From positions 1 through 33,644 of the forward strand of contig SUXY01000034.1 of the NCBI GenBank assembly GCA_015060705.1: DNA of 33,644 bases, in the 5' to 3' direction. The number at the start of each line of letters is the position of its first letter. Position 1 is the first letter of the stretch. Under the pieces are notes generated by a model. That model searched no databases. It saw only the letters and a list, made by a program, of their open reading frames with translations, and was not told where the DNA came from. Below are positions 8,423-16,567 of this stretch, piece after piece. The translations under genes and the position numbers were made by a program. The stretch comes from Bacteroides sp. (GTDB lineage: Bacteria > Bacteroidota > Bacteroidia > Bacteroidales > Bacteroidaceae).

Positions 8423-8892
8423 GAAATTGTAGTGATTAAATAGACAATGATAGCACCATAACAACCTGCCAATACATCATCGGCCATGATTCCCCATCCT
8501 CCTTTGAACTGCTCCATTTTTCTGACTCCCAGAGGTTTGACGATATCAAAGAAACGGAAGAGGGCAAATGCAGCCAATACATGCCACCAAGAATAGTCTG
8601 CCGGTATGGCCAACAAGGCTATCCATTGTCCTACCACTTCGTCAATAACCACACGGGAAGGGTCTTCTCCCCAATAACGTTCGGCTACAGTTGAGGAATA
8701 GGCTCCAACTATCGTAAAAAACAAAATAAGGGCAAGCGTAATACTAAACCAAACCGGATAACTGACATAACTGGCAATGAGATACCATATTAAGATAGCG
8801 AGCAATGCCCCCATTGTGCCTGGACCATAAGGGAAATGTCCGACTCCTAGTCCTGTGGCTATCAGTTGATGATGAAAAGGAATCTTTTTCAC
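8416..8892 (-). CDS. PgpA-family phosphatase, likely phosphatidylinositol-phosphate phosphatase
   Basis: A 158-residue member of the phosphatidylglycerophosphatase A family with several membrane segments. The three family blocks are visible: GVGHFPYGPGTMGALLA near the start, DPSRVVIDEVVGQWIAL in the middle, and RFFDIVKPLG with GGWGIMADDVLAG near the end. In a general setting the family removes phosphate from phosphatidylglycerophosphate. At this position, heading an operon with a CDP-alcohol transferase and an AUR1-like synthase, it more likely acts on phosphatidylinositol phosphate, as reported for the B. thetaiotaomicron counterpart. It is the first gene of the operon here: no MIPS gene precedes it and the next gene upstream is divergent. 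Confidence 0.85.
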   Translation of the reverse strand: MKKIPFHHQLIATGLGVGHFPYGPGTMGALLAILIWYLIASYVSYPVWFSITLALILFFTIVGAYSSTVAERYWGEDPSRVVIDEVVGQWIALLAIPADYSWWHVLAAFALFRFFDIVKPLGVRKMEQFKGGWGIMADDVLAGCYGAIIVYLITTISW

Positions 8893-8915
8893 AGAAATGT
8901 AATCTTTAATTTGTG

Positions 8916-8923
8916 CAAAAATA
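8916..8923 (-). promoter_or_regulatory. Candidate -7 element for the inositol-lipid operon
   Basis: Reads TATTTTTG on the minus strand and ends 24 bases before the PgpA-type start codon at 8892. No clear TTTG -33 box is seen at the right distance. If used, the leader would be under 20 bases, so the operon starts with the phosphatase gene. Confidence 0.5.
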
Positions 8924-9080
8924 CAAATAATTTTTTAAAAGGAGCATATATTTGACTGAGAATGATTGTTTTTAGGTGAAAATGCTGCCTGCTTTGAGAA
9001 GAGACTTTTGATAATTATTCTAAAAAATGTCTCTAAAGGTTGAAAAAGTGTTCTTTTGGTAGGGGGATAATAGGAAAACT

Positions 9081-9112
9081 TTTGTAGGTTTTAGCTGTAT
9101 TTTGTAATTTTG
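9081..9112 (+). promoter_or_regulatory. Promoter of the DUF5686 gene (TTTG-N20-TAATTTTG)
   Basis: TTTG at 9081-9084 and TAATTTTG at 9105-9112 are separated by 20 bases, an exact fit to the Bacteroidetes consensus. The -7 box covers an in-frame ATG at 9110, so that codon cannot be the start. The first plausible start after the transcription start point is 9152. Confidence 0.8.
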
Positions 9113-9151
9113 TACCCTGAAACTGAAAGAGTGTTCATTAAGTTTTTTGAT

Positions 9152-11788
9152 ATGCAGAAAAAGATACTTTTCTCCTTGCTTTTTGTTTTTGTATTAGTGA
9201 ACCAGACATTGGCCCAAATTACAGGTGTGTTGAAGGATGCGAAGACTGGTGAGCCTATACCTTATGCAAATGTGTTCTACGAAGGTAAAGGAGTGGGAGG
9301 GATAACAGATATGGATGGTCGCTTCCAGGTCGATAAATTCCCGGAATGGAAAGCTTTGACATTTTCTTCCGTAGGTTACACGACCAAAAAAGTACCTATC
9401 GATAACCGGACTCACACATTGACGGTTATGATGGATCCATTGGAATATTCCTTGAATGAAGTGGTGGTAAAACCGAAGCGGGAAAAATATTCCCGAAAAA
9501 ACAATCCGGCTGTCGAATTGATGAAGAAGGTGGTGGCCAATAAGGAATTGGACGACCTGAAGCTGAAAGACCACTATAACTACAATGTTTATCAGAAACT
9601 AACGTTGGCGTTGAATAATATCACAGCCGACTCTCTCCGTGAATCCAAACTTTTCAAGCAATATCCTTTTTTCCGTGAACAAGTGGAATATTGTGCAGAT
9701 ATCGACAAGAATATCTTGCCGTTGTCTGTAGATGAAACGTTGACTCAGGTAGTATACCGTAAAAAGCCGGAAAGTGAGAAGCATATCATCAAAGGGATAA
9801 ACTCTACGGGGGTCAATGAGTTGTTCAACACGGGCGATATGTTGACTACCGTGTTGAAAGACGTATTCCAGAATGTCAATGTTTACGAGGACCGTGTCCG
9901 TTTGTTGCAATATCCTTTCGATAGCCCGATTTCAGACAATGGTATCGGATTCTATCGATATTACATCATGGATACCACATATGTTGATAAGGACAAGTGT
10001 TTCCAATTGAGTTTCGTTCCTAATAATCCACAGGATTTTGGTTTTACAGGAACCTTATATATCTTGGCGGACTCTACTTACCGTTTAAAACAGTGTTTGT
10101 TGAACTTGCCGAAGAAGACAGATGTGAATTTTGTGGAGAATATGATTATTCACCAGCAGTTCGGTGCATTGCCTTCAGGAGAATGGGTGCAGACAACGGA
10201 TGATATGCTTTGTGAATTGAATTTCTTCGGTGGTCATTTCATGGTCCGTCGCTCTACCCATAATTCAGATTATAGCTTCTTGGAAACACCGGAACGCGTA
10301 TTCAAGAAGAAAGGTAAAGAAATCAAGGATGCAAATGCCATGATGCGTAACGATGAGTTCTGGAGCCGTTATCGTGCAACGGAACTGACGAAGTCGGAAA
10401 GCAATATGGGTGGTTTCGTCAATAAATTGGCGGATATCAAAGGATTCAAATACATTCTTTTCGGCTTGAAGGCCTTGATTGAAAACTTTGTAGAAACGGG
10501 TACTAGAGAGCATCCTAGCAAGGTGGATATCGGTCCTGTCAATACGATTGTAACCAGCAATTACATCGATGGTCTTCGTCTGAGAGCATCGGCGCAGACA
10601 ACAGCCAACTTGAATCCGAATTGGTTTTTCAAGGGATATGTAGCCTATGGTTTCAGAGATGATAAAATGAAGTATCTGGGACAAGTGGAATATTCGTTCG
10701 ACAAGAAGGGATATTTGCCTCGTGAATTCCCGAAGCACTCGGTGGCTGTATCGTATCAGTATGATAACATGTTGCCTTCTGACAAGTTTATCAATACGGA
10801 TAAGGATAATATGTTTACTTCGTTGAAGTGGGCAAAACAGACGTTGTATAATTACGAACGTAAGTTCACGGTCAACTATGAACACGAACGTGAAAATGGT
10901 CTGAAGACAACTGTCATGTTTCGTCATGCCAACTATGAACCTTGCGGAGATTTGTTCTACCGTACGATGGAAGGTGAAACCCAATTGCAACAGGCCATTG
11001 CCAATGGATCGATGGAGGGAGATGTGTTTATGCATACCCCGTTCAATACCAAGAGTATAACAGTGACAGAAGCAACCTTTGGTGTGCGCTATGCACCGGG
11101 CGAAGCGTTTGTAAACACCAAGCAAAGACGTTTGCCGATTAATTTGGATGCTCCGGTATTCTCATTGTCGCATACGTTTGGTATCAATGGTGTTTTGGGC
11201 TCGGAATATAAGTATAACTTTACTGAATTAGGATTCTATAAGCGTCTTTGGTTAGGTTCTTGGGGGAATATCGATACTTATTTGAAGGGGGGTATTCAAT
11301 GGGACAAGGTACCATTCCCGTTGCTTATCATGCCGGCGGCCAATTTGTCGTACATCATTCAGGATGGTACGTTCAACTTGATTAATAATATGGAATTCTT
11401 GAACGACCGCTATGCCTCTTTGGATATTTCTTGGAACATGCAAGGTAAGATATTTAATCGTATTCCGTTGTTGAAGAAACTGAAATGGCGTGAATTTATT
11501 GGTGTCAAGTGCTTGTGGGGTCAATTGACAGACAAGAACAATCCGTTCTTGGCAGAAAACAGCAATGACCCGATATTGATGAAATTCCCGGGACATTATC
11601 GTGCTGCAGGAGTCTATGAATATTCTAGCCATGTGCTGGATCCGAAAGAACCTTATGTGGAAGTCTGTGCGGGTATTCACAATATCTTCAAATTGTTACA
11701 TGTGGAATATGTGCGCCGTTTGAACTACAATCATTTGCCGACTGCCAATAAGTGGGGTGTCCGTTTGATGATTCGTACCGTATTCTAA
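9152..11788 (+). CDS. DUF5686 and carboxypeptidase-like regulatory domain protein (outer membrane)
   Basis: An 878-residue protein of a large Bacteroidetes family of unknown function. It has a signal peptide (MQKKILFSLLFVFVLVNQTLAQ), then a carboxypeptidase-D-regulatory-like beta domain at about 22-110 (GVLKDAKTGEPIPYANVF, GGITDMDGRFQV, FSSVGYTTKK, ending YSLNEVVVKP). The remaining DUF5686 region is rich in alternating aromatic residues and ends RLMIRTVF, as expected of an outer-membrane beta barrel. The NEVVVKP stretch resembles the region after the plug-proximal domain of TonB-dependent receptors, but there is no SusC-type plug. The start at 9152 follows from the promoter at 9081-9112. The sugar symporter follows by 40 bases with no terminator seen between, so they may be co-transcribed. 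Confidence 0.88.
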   Translation: MQKKILFSLLFVFVLVNQTLAQITGVLKDAKTGEPIPYANVFYEGKGVGGITDMDGRFQVDKFPEWKALTFSSVGYTTKKVPIDNRTHTLTVMMDPLEYSLNEVVVKPKREKYSRKNNPAVELMKKVVANKELDDLKLKDHYNYNVYQKLTLALNNITADSLRESKLFKQYPFFREQVEYCADIDKNILPLSVDETLTQVVYRKKPESEKHIIKGINSTGVNELFNTGDMLTTVLKDVFQNVNVYEDRVRLLQYPFDSPISDNGIGFYRYYIMDTTYVDKDKCFQLSFVPNNPQDFGFTGTLYILADSTYRLKQCLLNLPKKTDVNFVENMIIHQQFGALPSGEWVQTTDDMLCELNFFGGHFMVRRSTHNSDYSFLETPERVFKKKGKEIKDANAMMRNDEFWSRYRATELTKSESNMGGFVNKLADIKGFKYILFGLKALIENFVETGTREHPSKVDIGPVNTIVTSNYIDGLRLRASAQTTANLNPNWFFKGYVAYGFRDDKMKYLGQVEYSFDKKGYLPREFPKHSVAVSYQYDNMLPSDKFINTDKDNMFTSLKWAKQTLYNYERKFTVNYEHERENGLKTTVMFRHANYEPCGDLFYRTMEGETQLQQAIANGSMEGDVFMHTPFNTKSITVTEATFGVRYAPGEAFVNTKQRRLPINLDAPVFSLSHTFGINGVLGSEYKYNFTELGFYKRLWLGSWGNIDTYLKGGIQWDKVPFPLLIMPAANLSYIIQDGTFNLINNMEFLNDRYASLDISWNMQGKIFNRIPLLKKLKWREFIGVKCLWGQLTDKNNPFLAENSNDPILMKFPGHYRAAGVYEYSSHVLDPKEPYVEVCAGIHNIFKLLHVEYVRRLNYNHLPTANKWGVRLMIRTVF

Positions 11789-11828
11789 GAAACATAAAGA
11801 GTAATAAAATATAGAAACTTTAAAAATC

Positions 11829-13037
11829 ATGGAACAACAAAAGAAAGCACACACACTGGTGAAGAAAGAATATCTGTTGCCGTTTGTCCTGGTGACTTCT
11901 CTCTTCTTCATGTGGGGATTTGCGCGTGCCATCTTGGATGTATTGAATAAACATTTCCAGGAAGCGATGGATATCAGTCTGGCTCATTCTGCAATGATTC
12001 AGGTGATGTTTTATTTGGGTTATTTTATTATGGCCATACCGGCCGGTTTGTTCATTGCCCGTAACGGCTATCGCAAGGGGGTAGTGTTCGGTCTCTTGCT
12101 TTTCGGCATCGGTTCGTTGCTGTTCATTCCGGGCGAATACTATATGTCGTTCAACTTCTTCCTGTTCTCCTTGTTTGTCATCGCTTGCGGTTTGGTATTT
12201 CTCGAAACAGCAGCCAATCCTTATATGACCGAACTGGGTGATCGTGAGACGGCTGCTAGCCGTTTGAATTTGGCTCAGTCTTTCAATGGTTTGGGATGTG
12301 CATGTGCTCCTTTGCTTGTAGGCATGATGTTGTTCTCCGAAGGTCAGGAAGCTAATCTCTCTTTCCCGTACATGGTAATGGGTATTGTGGTATTGGTGGT
12401 TGCTTTGATTTTCTCACGGGTGAATCTTCCGGAAATCGTTCATCAGAAAGATGACGTGCAGGAAGCTGCTACTGGAAGCAAGAAGGGAATCTGGTCTCAC
12501 AAGTTGTTTGTGTTCGGTGTATTGACATTGTTCTGTTATGAAATTGCCGAAATCTCCATCAACAGCTTTTTCATCAATTATGTGGTGGATGACGGTTGGA
12601 TGAATGCCCTCGATGCTGCCAAGTTGTTGTCGATTGCCGGTTTGGGCTTGTTCATGTGCGGTCGCTTTGCCGGTAGCTGGATCATGCGTTACGTTCGTGC
12701 AGAAAAGTTTTTGTTGATTTGTGCGATAGGAACCGTAGTGTCTACCGCTTTGGTAGTGATGAATTTGGGCATGGTTTCTTTTGTTTCTCTCATTCTGATT
12801 TACTTGTTCGAGGCTATCATGTTCCCTACCATTTTTGCGATTTCACTCCGTGGGTTGGGTGATTACACCAAACGTGCTTCTTCCTACTTGATGATGACTC
12901 CGATTGGTGGTGCTGTAGGTCCGTTGATGATGGGTTATGTAGGCGATATGACCAGCATGTCCTTCTCGTTCATTGTTCCGTTGATTTCGTATGCCGTTGT
13001 ATTGCTTTACGCTTTGAAAGTGGTACGTATCCGATAA
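11829..13037 (+). CDS. FHS-family sugar:H+ symporter (FucP/GluP type MFS transporter)
   Basis: A 402-residue inner-membrane transporter with about twelve hydrophobic segments. The family mark is LETAANPYMTELGDRETAASR with the NPY core, plus FFMWGFARAILDVLNKHFQ at the first helix, as in fucose, glucose/galactose and N-acetylglucosamine permeases of the FHS family. Which sugar is carried cannot be read from the sequence. It faces a PfkB-family kinase across a shared terminator, which suggests, without proving, that the two handle the same substrate. A polyol such as myo-inositol is considered in the findings, but hexose or fucose import is the default reading. Confidence 0.88.
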   Translation: MEQQKKAHTLVKKEYLLPFVLVTSLFFMWGFARAILDVLNKHFQEAMDISLAHSAMIQVMFYLGYFIMAIPAGLFIARNGYRKGVVFGLLLFGIGSLLFIPGEYYMSFNFFLFSLFVIACGLVFLETAANPYMTELGDRETAASRLNLAQSFNGLGCACAPLLVGMMLFSEGQEANLSFPYMVMGIVVLVVALIFSRVNLPEIVHQKDDVQEAATGSKKGIWSHKLFVFGVLTLFCYEIAEISINSFFINYVVDDGWMNALDAAKLLSIAGLGLFMCGRFAGSWIMRYVRAEKFLLICAIGTVVSTALVVMNLGMVSFVSLILIYLFEAIMFPTIFAISLRGLGDYTKRASSYLMMTPIGGAVGPLMMGYVGDMTSMSFSFIVPLISYAVVLLYALKVVRIR

Positions 13038-13038
13038 A

Positions 13039-13070
13039 AAGAAACTCCCCTCAATCGAGGGGAGTTTCTT
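13039..13070. terminator. Bidirectional terminator between the symporter and PfkB kinase genes
   Basis: A 12-bp GC-rich perfect stem (13041-13052 and 13057-13068) with loop AATC, extended by two A-T pairs. It sits between two convergent genes and reaches the first bases of the kinase stop codon at 13069. Confidence 0.9.
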
Positions 13071-13944
13071 ATGCTTGGTTGATAATTGCTTGAATGTCTT
13101 CTTCCGTACCGCTGAAAGGACCGTGATGCTCCAGTTTTAAGGTAGACATGGCAGCTGCGAAACAACCGGCATCGTAATAGGATGCTCCTTGGTTACGCAT
13201 ATAGAGGTAACCGGCAGCATACGTATCTCCACAACCGGTGGCATCTACTACCTCTTTCGGTGGAAAAGCTGGAATGCGGTGGAATTCTCCTCCGGCATAT
13301 ATCAAGGAACCGAGGCTTCCCAATGTGATGAGCACTTCTTTGACTCCCCATTCGGCCAATTGGATTGCCGCCTTTTCCGGATCATTGTATCCGGTCAATA
13401 CTTCCATTTCCTTTTCATTCACTTTCAGAATGTCGATGTATTTCAACGCTTCTTTCTTTTCTTCCCAGTCGATGGCATATACCTTTTCACCACGTACTTC
13501 GCGGAGATAACCTTGAGCGTCCGCTGAAAGGATGCCTTTCGTAGAGAGGTATTTAATCACTTCCAACGAAAAATCATCTGCCAACAAAGTTCCCAAATGG
13601 AAAATGTTGGCTTCAACGTCTTTCAGGTTTTCAATGGTGAAAGGGTCTGCTTTTGCCAGTACCCGCTGACTGCGGTCATCCGGATTGTCTCCGTAGATGT
13701 TTTCGAAGTAAACGGTCTTGCGGCTTGGGATAATTTTCACGTCGATACCCAAGGCACGGATGTCTTCAGCCGACTGATATTCAGATTCAGCCAAGGCGGT
13801 GACTAATTTGTAGTGTTTGAAGTCTTTCAGACGGCTGATACCATGCGAAAAGTAGTAGGAGGTACCGCCTGCCATGTAAGTGGTCTGCTTAGGAGTGACA
13901 ATCTTGTCCAACGTAATGTGACCAATGCAACAAATGTCTTTCAT
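13069..13944 (-). CDS. PfkB-family carbohydrate/polyol kinase
   Basis: A 291-residue ribokinase-fold kinase. The C-terminal signature DATGCGDTYAAGYLYMR holds the catalytic Asp240 and the anion hole; the N-terminal glycine pair is in YMAGGTSYYFSHGISR (G26-G27). The middle region has TVYFENIYGDNPDDRSQRV and ILKVNEKEMEVLTGY. The family includes ribokinase, fructokinase, adenosine kinase and the myo-inositol kinases of plants and Thermococcus, so the substrate is open. From memory, the spacing of the TVYFENIY and QRVLAKADPF segments looks nearer the inositol-kinase group than fructokinases, but this has not been aligned. It is convergent with the symporter and divergent from the PI-PLC gene. Confidence 0.88.
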   Translation of the reverse strand: MKDICCIGHITLDKIVTPKQTTYMAGGTSYYFSHGISRLKDFKHYKLVTALAESEYQSAEDIRALGIDVKIIPSRKTVYFENIYGDNPDDRSQRVLAKADPFTIENLKDVEANIFHLGTLLADDFSLEVIKYLSTKGILSADAQGYLREVRGEKVYAIDWEEKKEALKYIDILKVNEKEMEVLTGYNDPEKAAIQLAEWGVKEVLITLGSLGSLIYAGGEFHRIPAFPPKEVVDATGCGDTYAAGYLYMRNQGASYYDAGCFAAAMSTLKLEHHGPFSGTEEDIQAIINQA

Positions 13945-13991
13945 ATTTAGAGGTTTTTACATTCGGTTTTCAATTAAATGAATATCAATGA

Positions 13992-13999
13992 CAAATATA
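13992..13999 (-). promoter_or_regulatory. Candidate -7 element for the PfkB kinase gene
   Basis: Reads TATATTTG on the minus strand, about 47 bases ahead of the start codon at 13944. The -33 box is not clear. It lies within 20 bases of the divergent PI-PLC promoter, so the two could share a regulator. Confidence 0.45.
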
Positions 14000-14017
14000 C
14001 GATTAAAAGCTTTATCC

Positions 14018-14050
14018 TTTGCCTTTTCCAACTTTTTTTTCCTATTTTTG
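14018..14050 (+). promoter_or_regulatory. Promoter of the PI-PLC fusion gene (TTTG-N21-TATTTTTG)
   Basis: TTTG at 14018-14021 and TATTTTTG at 14043-14050 with a 21-base spacer. This rules out the in-frame ATG at 13988 as the start and supports 14078. Confidence 0.75.
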
Positions 14051-14077
14051 CTTCATAATAATGAAAAACTTCTATTT

Positions 14078-16405
14078 ATGACAAGAAAAACACTGCTTAT
14101 TGTTTTATGCCTCATGGCTATGGTCACTTCGGTTTCTGCTCAAACGTTGAATCGTAGTGCTTGGATGAAAGGTTTGACAGATGATGTTCCAGTTTGTCGG
14201 TTGACGATACCGGCTACTCACGATAGTGGAGCTTTGTTGGGAGGAGAAGCGTTACAAACTCAGGATATTTCCATTCGTGAACAATTGGAAGCAGGGGTGC
14301 GTGGTTTTGATATCCGTTTACAGGCTTGTGAGAACGGAAAACTGGGTGTTTACCACAGTGTCCAATTTCAGGATATCTATTGGGAAACGGATGTACTTCC
14401 GGCTTTTCTGGACTTTTTGAAGAAGTATCCTTCCGAAATGCTGTTCGTATCCTTGAAGAAAGAAGGAGGGGATTCGGAAGCTTATCGTCGTTTGGCTGCT
14501 GCAAGTTTGAATGATAAGGCTTTGGTACCGTATTTGGTCACCGATTTCAAGAATGATTTGACCTTAGGTGATTGTCGAGGTAAGATTTTGTTCATGCATC
14601 GCGACCGTATCTTGAAGGAATTTCCGGGTGCTCAATGTCATGGTTGGGATGACAATGTTACTTGTTGGGTTACATTGAAGGATGCCAAAGGAAATGAAAC
14701 GCAGGTGTCGGTAGAAGATGAATATGGTTATCCGAATGGTAACAAGGCTGCTTACAAGGGGCGTATTACTTGGAAGAACATGAAAGCGGCCATGAAGAAT
14801 GCAGGCAAGAACCATCGTTGGTATATCAGCTTTGCTAGTGCTACCGCTTTGCCTGTAGCTGGTCCGGCTGCTTTCTCGGAGGTGGTCAATCCGATGTTGG
14901 CAAAGCAGACACAAGGTTTGAACCAGTCATGTGGTATCGTATTGATAGATTTTGCCGGTAGTGCCGATGGACGTACATTGATAGATAACTTAATCTTGTC
15001 GAACCAACCTAAGCCGGTAGCCATGCCGCTCCGTTTCAAGGAAGGAAAGTTGAAAATCGCTCAGCTCACCGATGTCCATTGGACGCCAGGCTCAGAGAAG
15101 AGTGAAAAGGGAAATCCGGAAACGATTCTGAAGGTATTGGACATGGAGAAGCCGGATGTAGTGATCCTGACAGGGGATGTCGTTACCAGTAAGCCGGCTA
15201 AGGAAGGTTGGAAACGTATCGTGGAAATGATGGAAACAGCCGGTGTCCCGTTTGCGGTAACGATGGGTAACCACGATGCCGAAAACTGGTCGGAGGATTC
15301 TATCTACAACTATTTGAGCAAATCCTGTCTCTTTATCGGCAAGAAAGGTCCGGAAACATTAAGTGGAACAGGCAATTATATTTTGCCGGTTTATGCTTCC
15401 GATGGAACTGATAAAATCAATGCTTTATTGTATTGCATGGATTCCAATGATTATACAGCGGATGCAGAGAAATACGGTAACTATGCATGGATAGATTGGG
15501 GACAGATAGCTTGGTATCGAGAGCAGAGTCGTCAGTATACGACAAAGAACAATGGAAATCCACTACCAGCTTTGGCATTCTTCCACATCGGTGTACCGGA
15601 ATTCAAGCATTTGCAGAACCGTCCGGACATGTATGGACATCTGGGAGAAGGCGGAGGTTTCCCGAAAATCAATAGCGGTATGTTCCAATCCATGATAGAG
15701 ATGGGCGATGTAATGGGTGTTTTCGTTGGACACGATCATGACAATGACTACATTGCGCAGGAATACGGTATCGCTTTGGGATATGGCCGTGTGTCCGGTC
15801 ATGATGCTTACGGTGATTTGGAACGTGGGGCTCGTATCATCGAGTTGTATGAAGACGGACGCCAGTTCGATACTTGGATTGCCACCCCGTCGGGTAAGTC
15901 GTTGGCTTATTATTATCCTTCTGCCATTACTTCGGACGATGAGGCTGTCGCACCATTGCCAGCCCTGTCCGTTTCGCCTACTCAACAAGGCGTATCCTAT
16001 ATTTATTACGAAGGAAAGTTCAAGCATACCGATCATTTCCAGACGCGAGGAGAGAAGAAGGGGGAAGGAGTGATGAAGAACTTCTCCATCGCCGATGCGC
16101 CTGCCAAGGACCATTTCGGTTATGAATTCAAATCCTATATCCAGATACCGAAGACAGGTGTGTACAATTTCTACCTCTATTCGGACGATGGCTCCTTGCT
16201 TTACATCGATGGAAAGGTAGTGATTGACAATAACGGTTCCCACAGTGCCGCCCGAAAAGGAGGTAAAATCGCTTTGGAAGCTGGATTCCACGAAGTGCGT
16301 TTGCTTTATTTCGAAGACTATATGGGAGAAAAACTTAAAGTGAAAATCTCCAGCCGTTGGATGGAAGAACAGGATGTTCCGGCACAAATGCTTTATTTAC
16401 CTTAA
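14078..16405 (+). CDS. Exported PI-PLC X domain + metallophosphoesterase + PA14 protein
   Basis: A 775-residue exported protein with three domains in a row. After a signal peptide (cleavage near SVSA-Q, residue 21) comes a PI-PLC X-type domain: IPATHDSG gives His48-Asp49, RGFDIR gives Arg80 and GVYHS gives His93, matching the His/Asp/Arg/His set of Bacillus PI-PLC. From about 325 to 600 is a calcineurin-like phosphoesterase with all its metal-ligand blocks: LTDVHW, LTGDVV, GNHDAENW, FFHIGVPE and VGHDHDND. From about 637 to the end is a PA14 domain (FYLYSDDGSLLYIDGKVVID). Such PI-PLCs cut phosphatidylinositol or GPI anchors to an inositol cyclic phosphate; the second domain could open or remove the phosphate. 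It precedes susC by 162 bases and may be the first gene of that locus. Confidence 0.88.
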   Translation: MTRKTLLIVLCLMAMVTSVSAQTLNRSAWMKGLTDDVPVCRLTIPATHDSGALLGGEALQTQDISIREQLEAGVRGFDIRLQACENGKLGVYHSVQFQDIYWETDVLPAFLDFLKKYPSEMLFVSLKKEGGDSEAYRRLAAASLNDKALVPYLVTDFKNDLTLGDCRGKILFMHRDRILKEFPGAQCHGWDDNVTCWVTLKDAKGNETQVSVEDEYGYPNGNKAAYKGRITWKNMKAAMKNAGKNHRWYISFASATALPVAGPAAFSEVVNPMLAKQTQGLNQSCGIVLIDFAGSADGRTLIDNLILSNQPKPVAMPLRFKEGKLKIAQLTDVHWTPGSEKSEKGNPETILKVLDMEKPDVVILTGDVVTSKPAKEGWKRIVEMMETAGVPFAVTMGNHDAENWSEDSIYNYLSKSCLFIGKKGPETLSGTGNYILPVYASDGTDKINALLYCMDSNDYTADAEKYGNYAWIDWGQIAWYREQSRQYTTKNNGNPLPALAFFHIGVPEFKHLQNRPDMYGHLGEGGGFPKINSGMFQSMIEMGDVMGVFVGHDHDNDYIAQEYGIALGYGRVSGHDAYGDLERGARIIELYEDGRQFDTWIATPSGKSLAYYYPSAITSDDEAVAPLPALSVSPTQQGVSYIYYEGKFKHTDHFQTRGEKKGEGVMKNFSIADAPAKDHFGYEFKSYIQIPKTGVYNFYLYSDDGSLLYIDGKVVIDNNGSHSAARKGGKIALEAGFHEVRLLYFEDYMGEKLKVKISSRWMEEQDVPAQMLYLP

Positions 16406-16494
16406 AAAATGGTTGGAAATACCTAAAATGTTGATTTTTAAGCGCTATTCTGCATGTTTTGTCTAAATTAATTCATAAATTATAAAAGAAACAT

Positions 16495-16502
16495 TATATT
16501 TG
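16495..16502 (+). promoter_or_regulatory. Candidate -7 element for susC
   Basis: TATATTTG fits TAnnTTTG and lies 65 bases ahead of the susC start, in a 162-base AT-rich gap. There is no TTTG at 19-21 bases upstream, which could mean the promoter needs an activator. Leader length would be near 60 bases. Confidence 0.45.
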
Positions 16503-16567
16503 CCTGCTAAAATATGTGAATTAAAGATAAGTTTGTATATTATTTTAAGTCATTTAATAAATTAATT

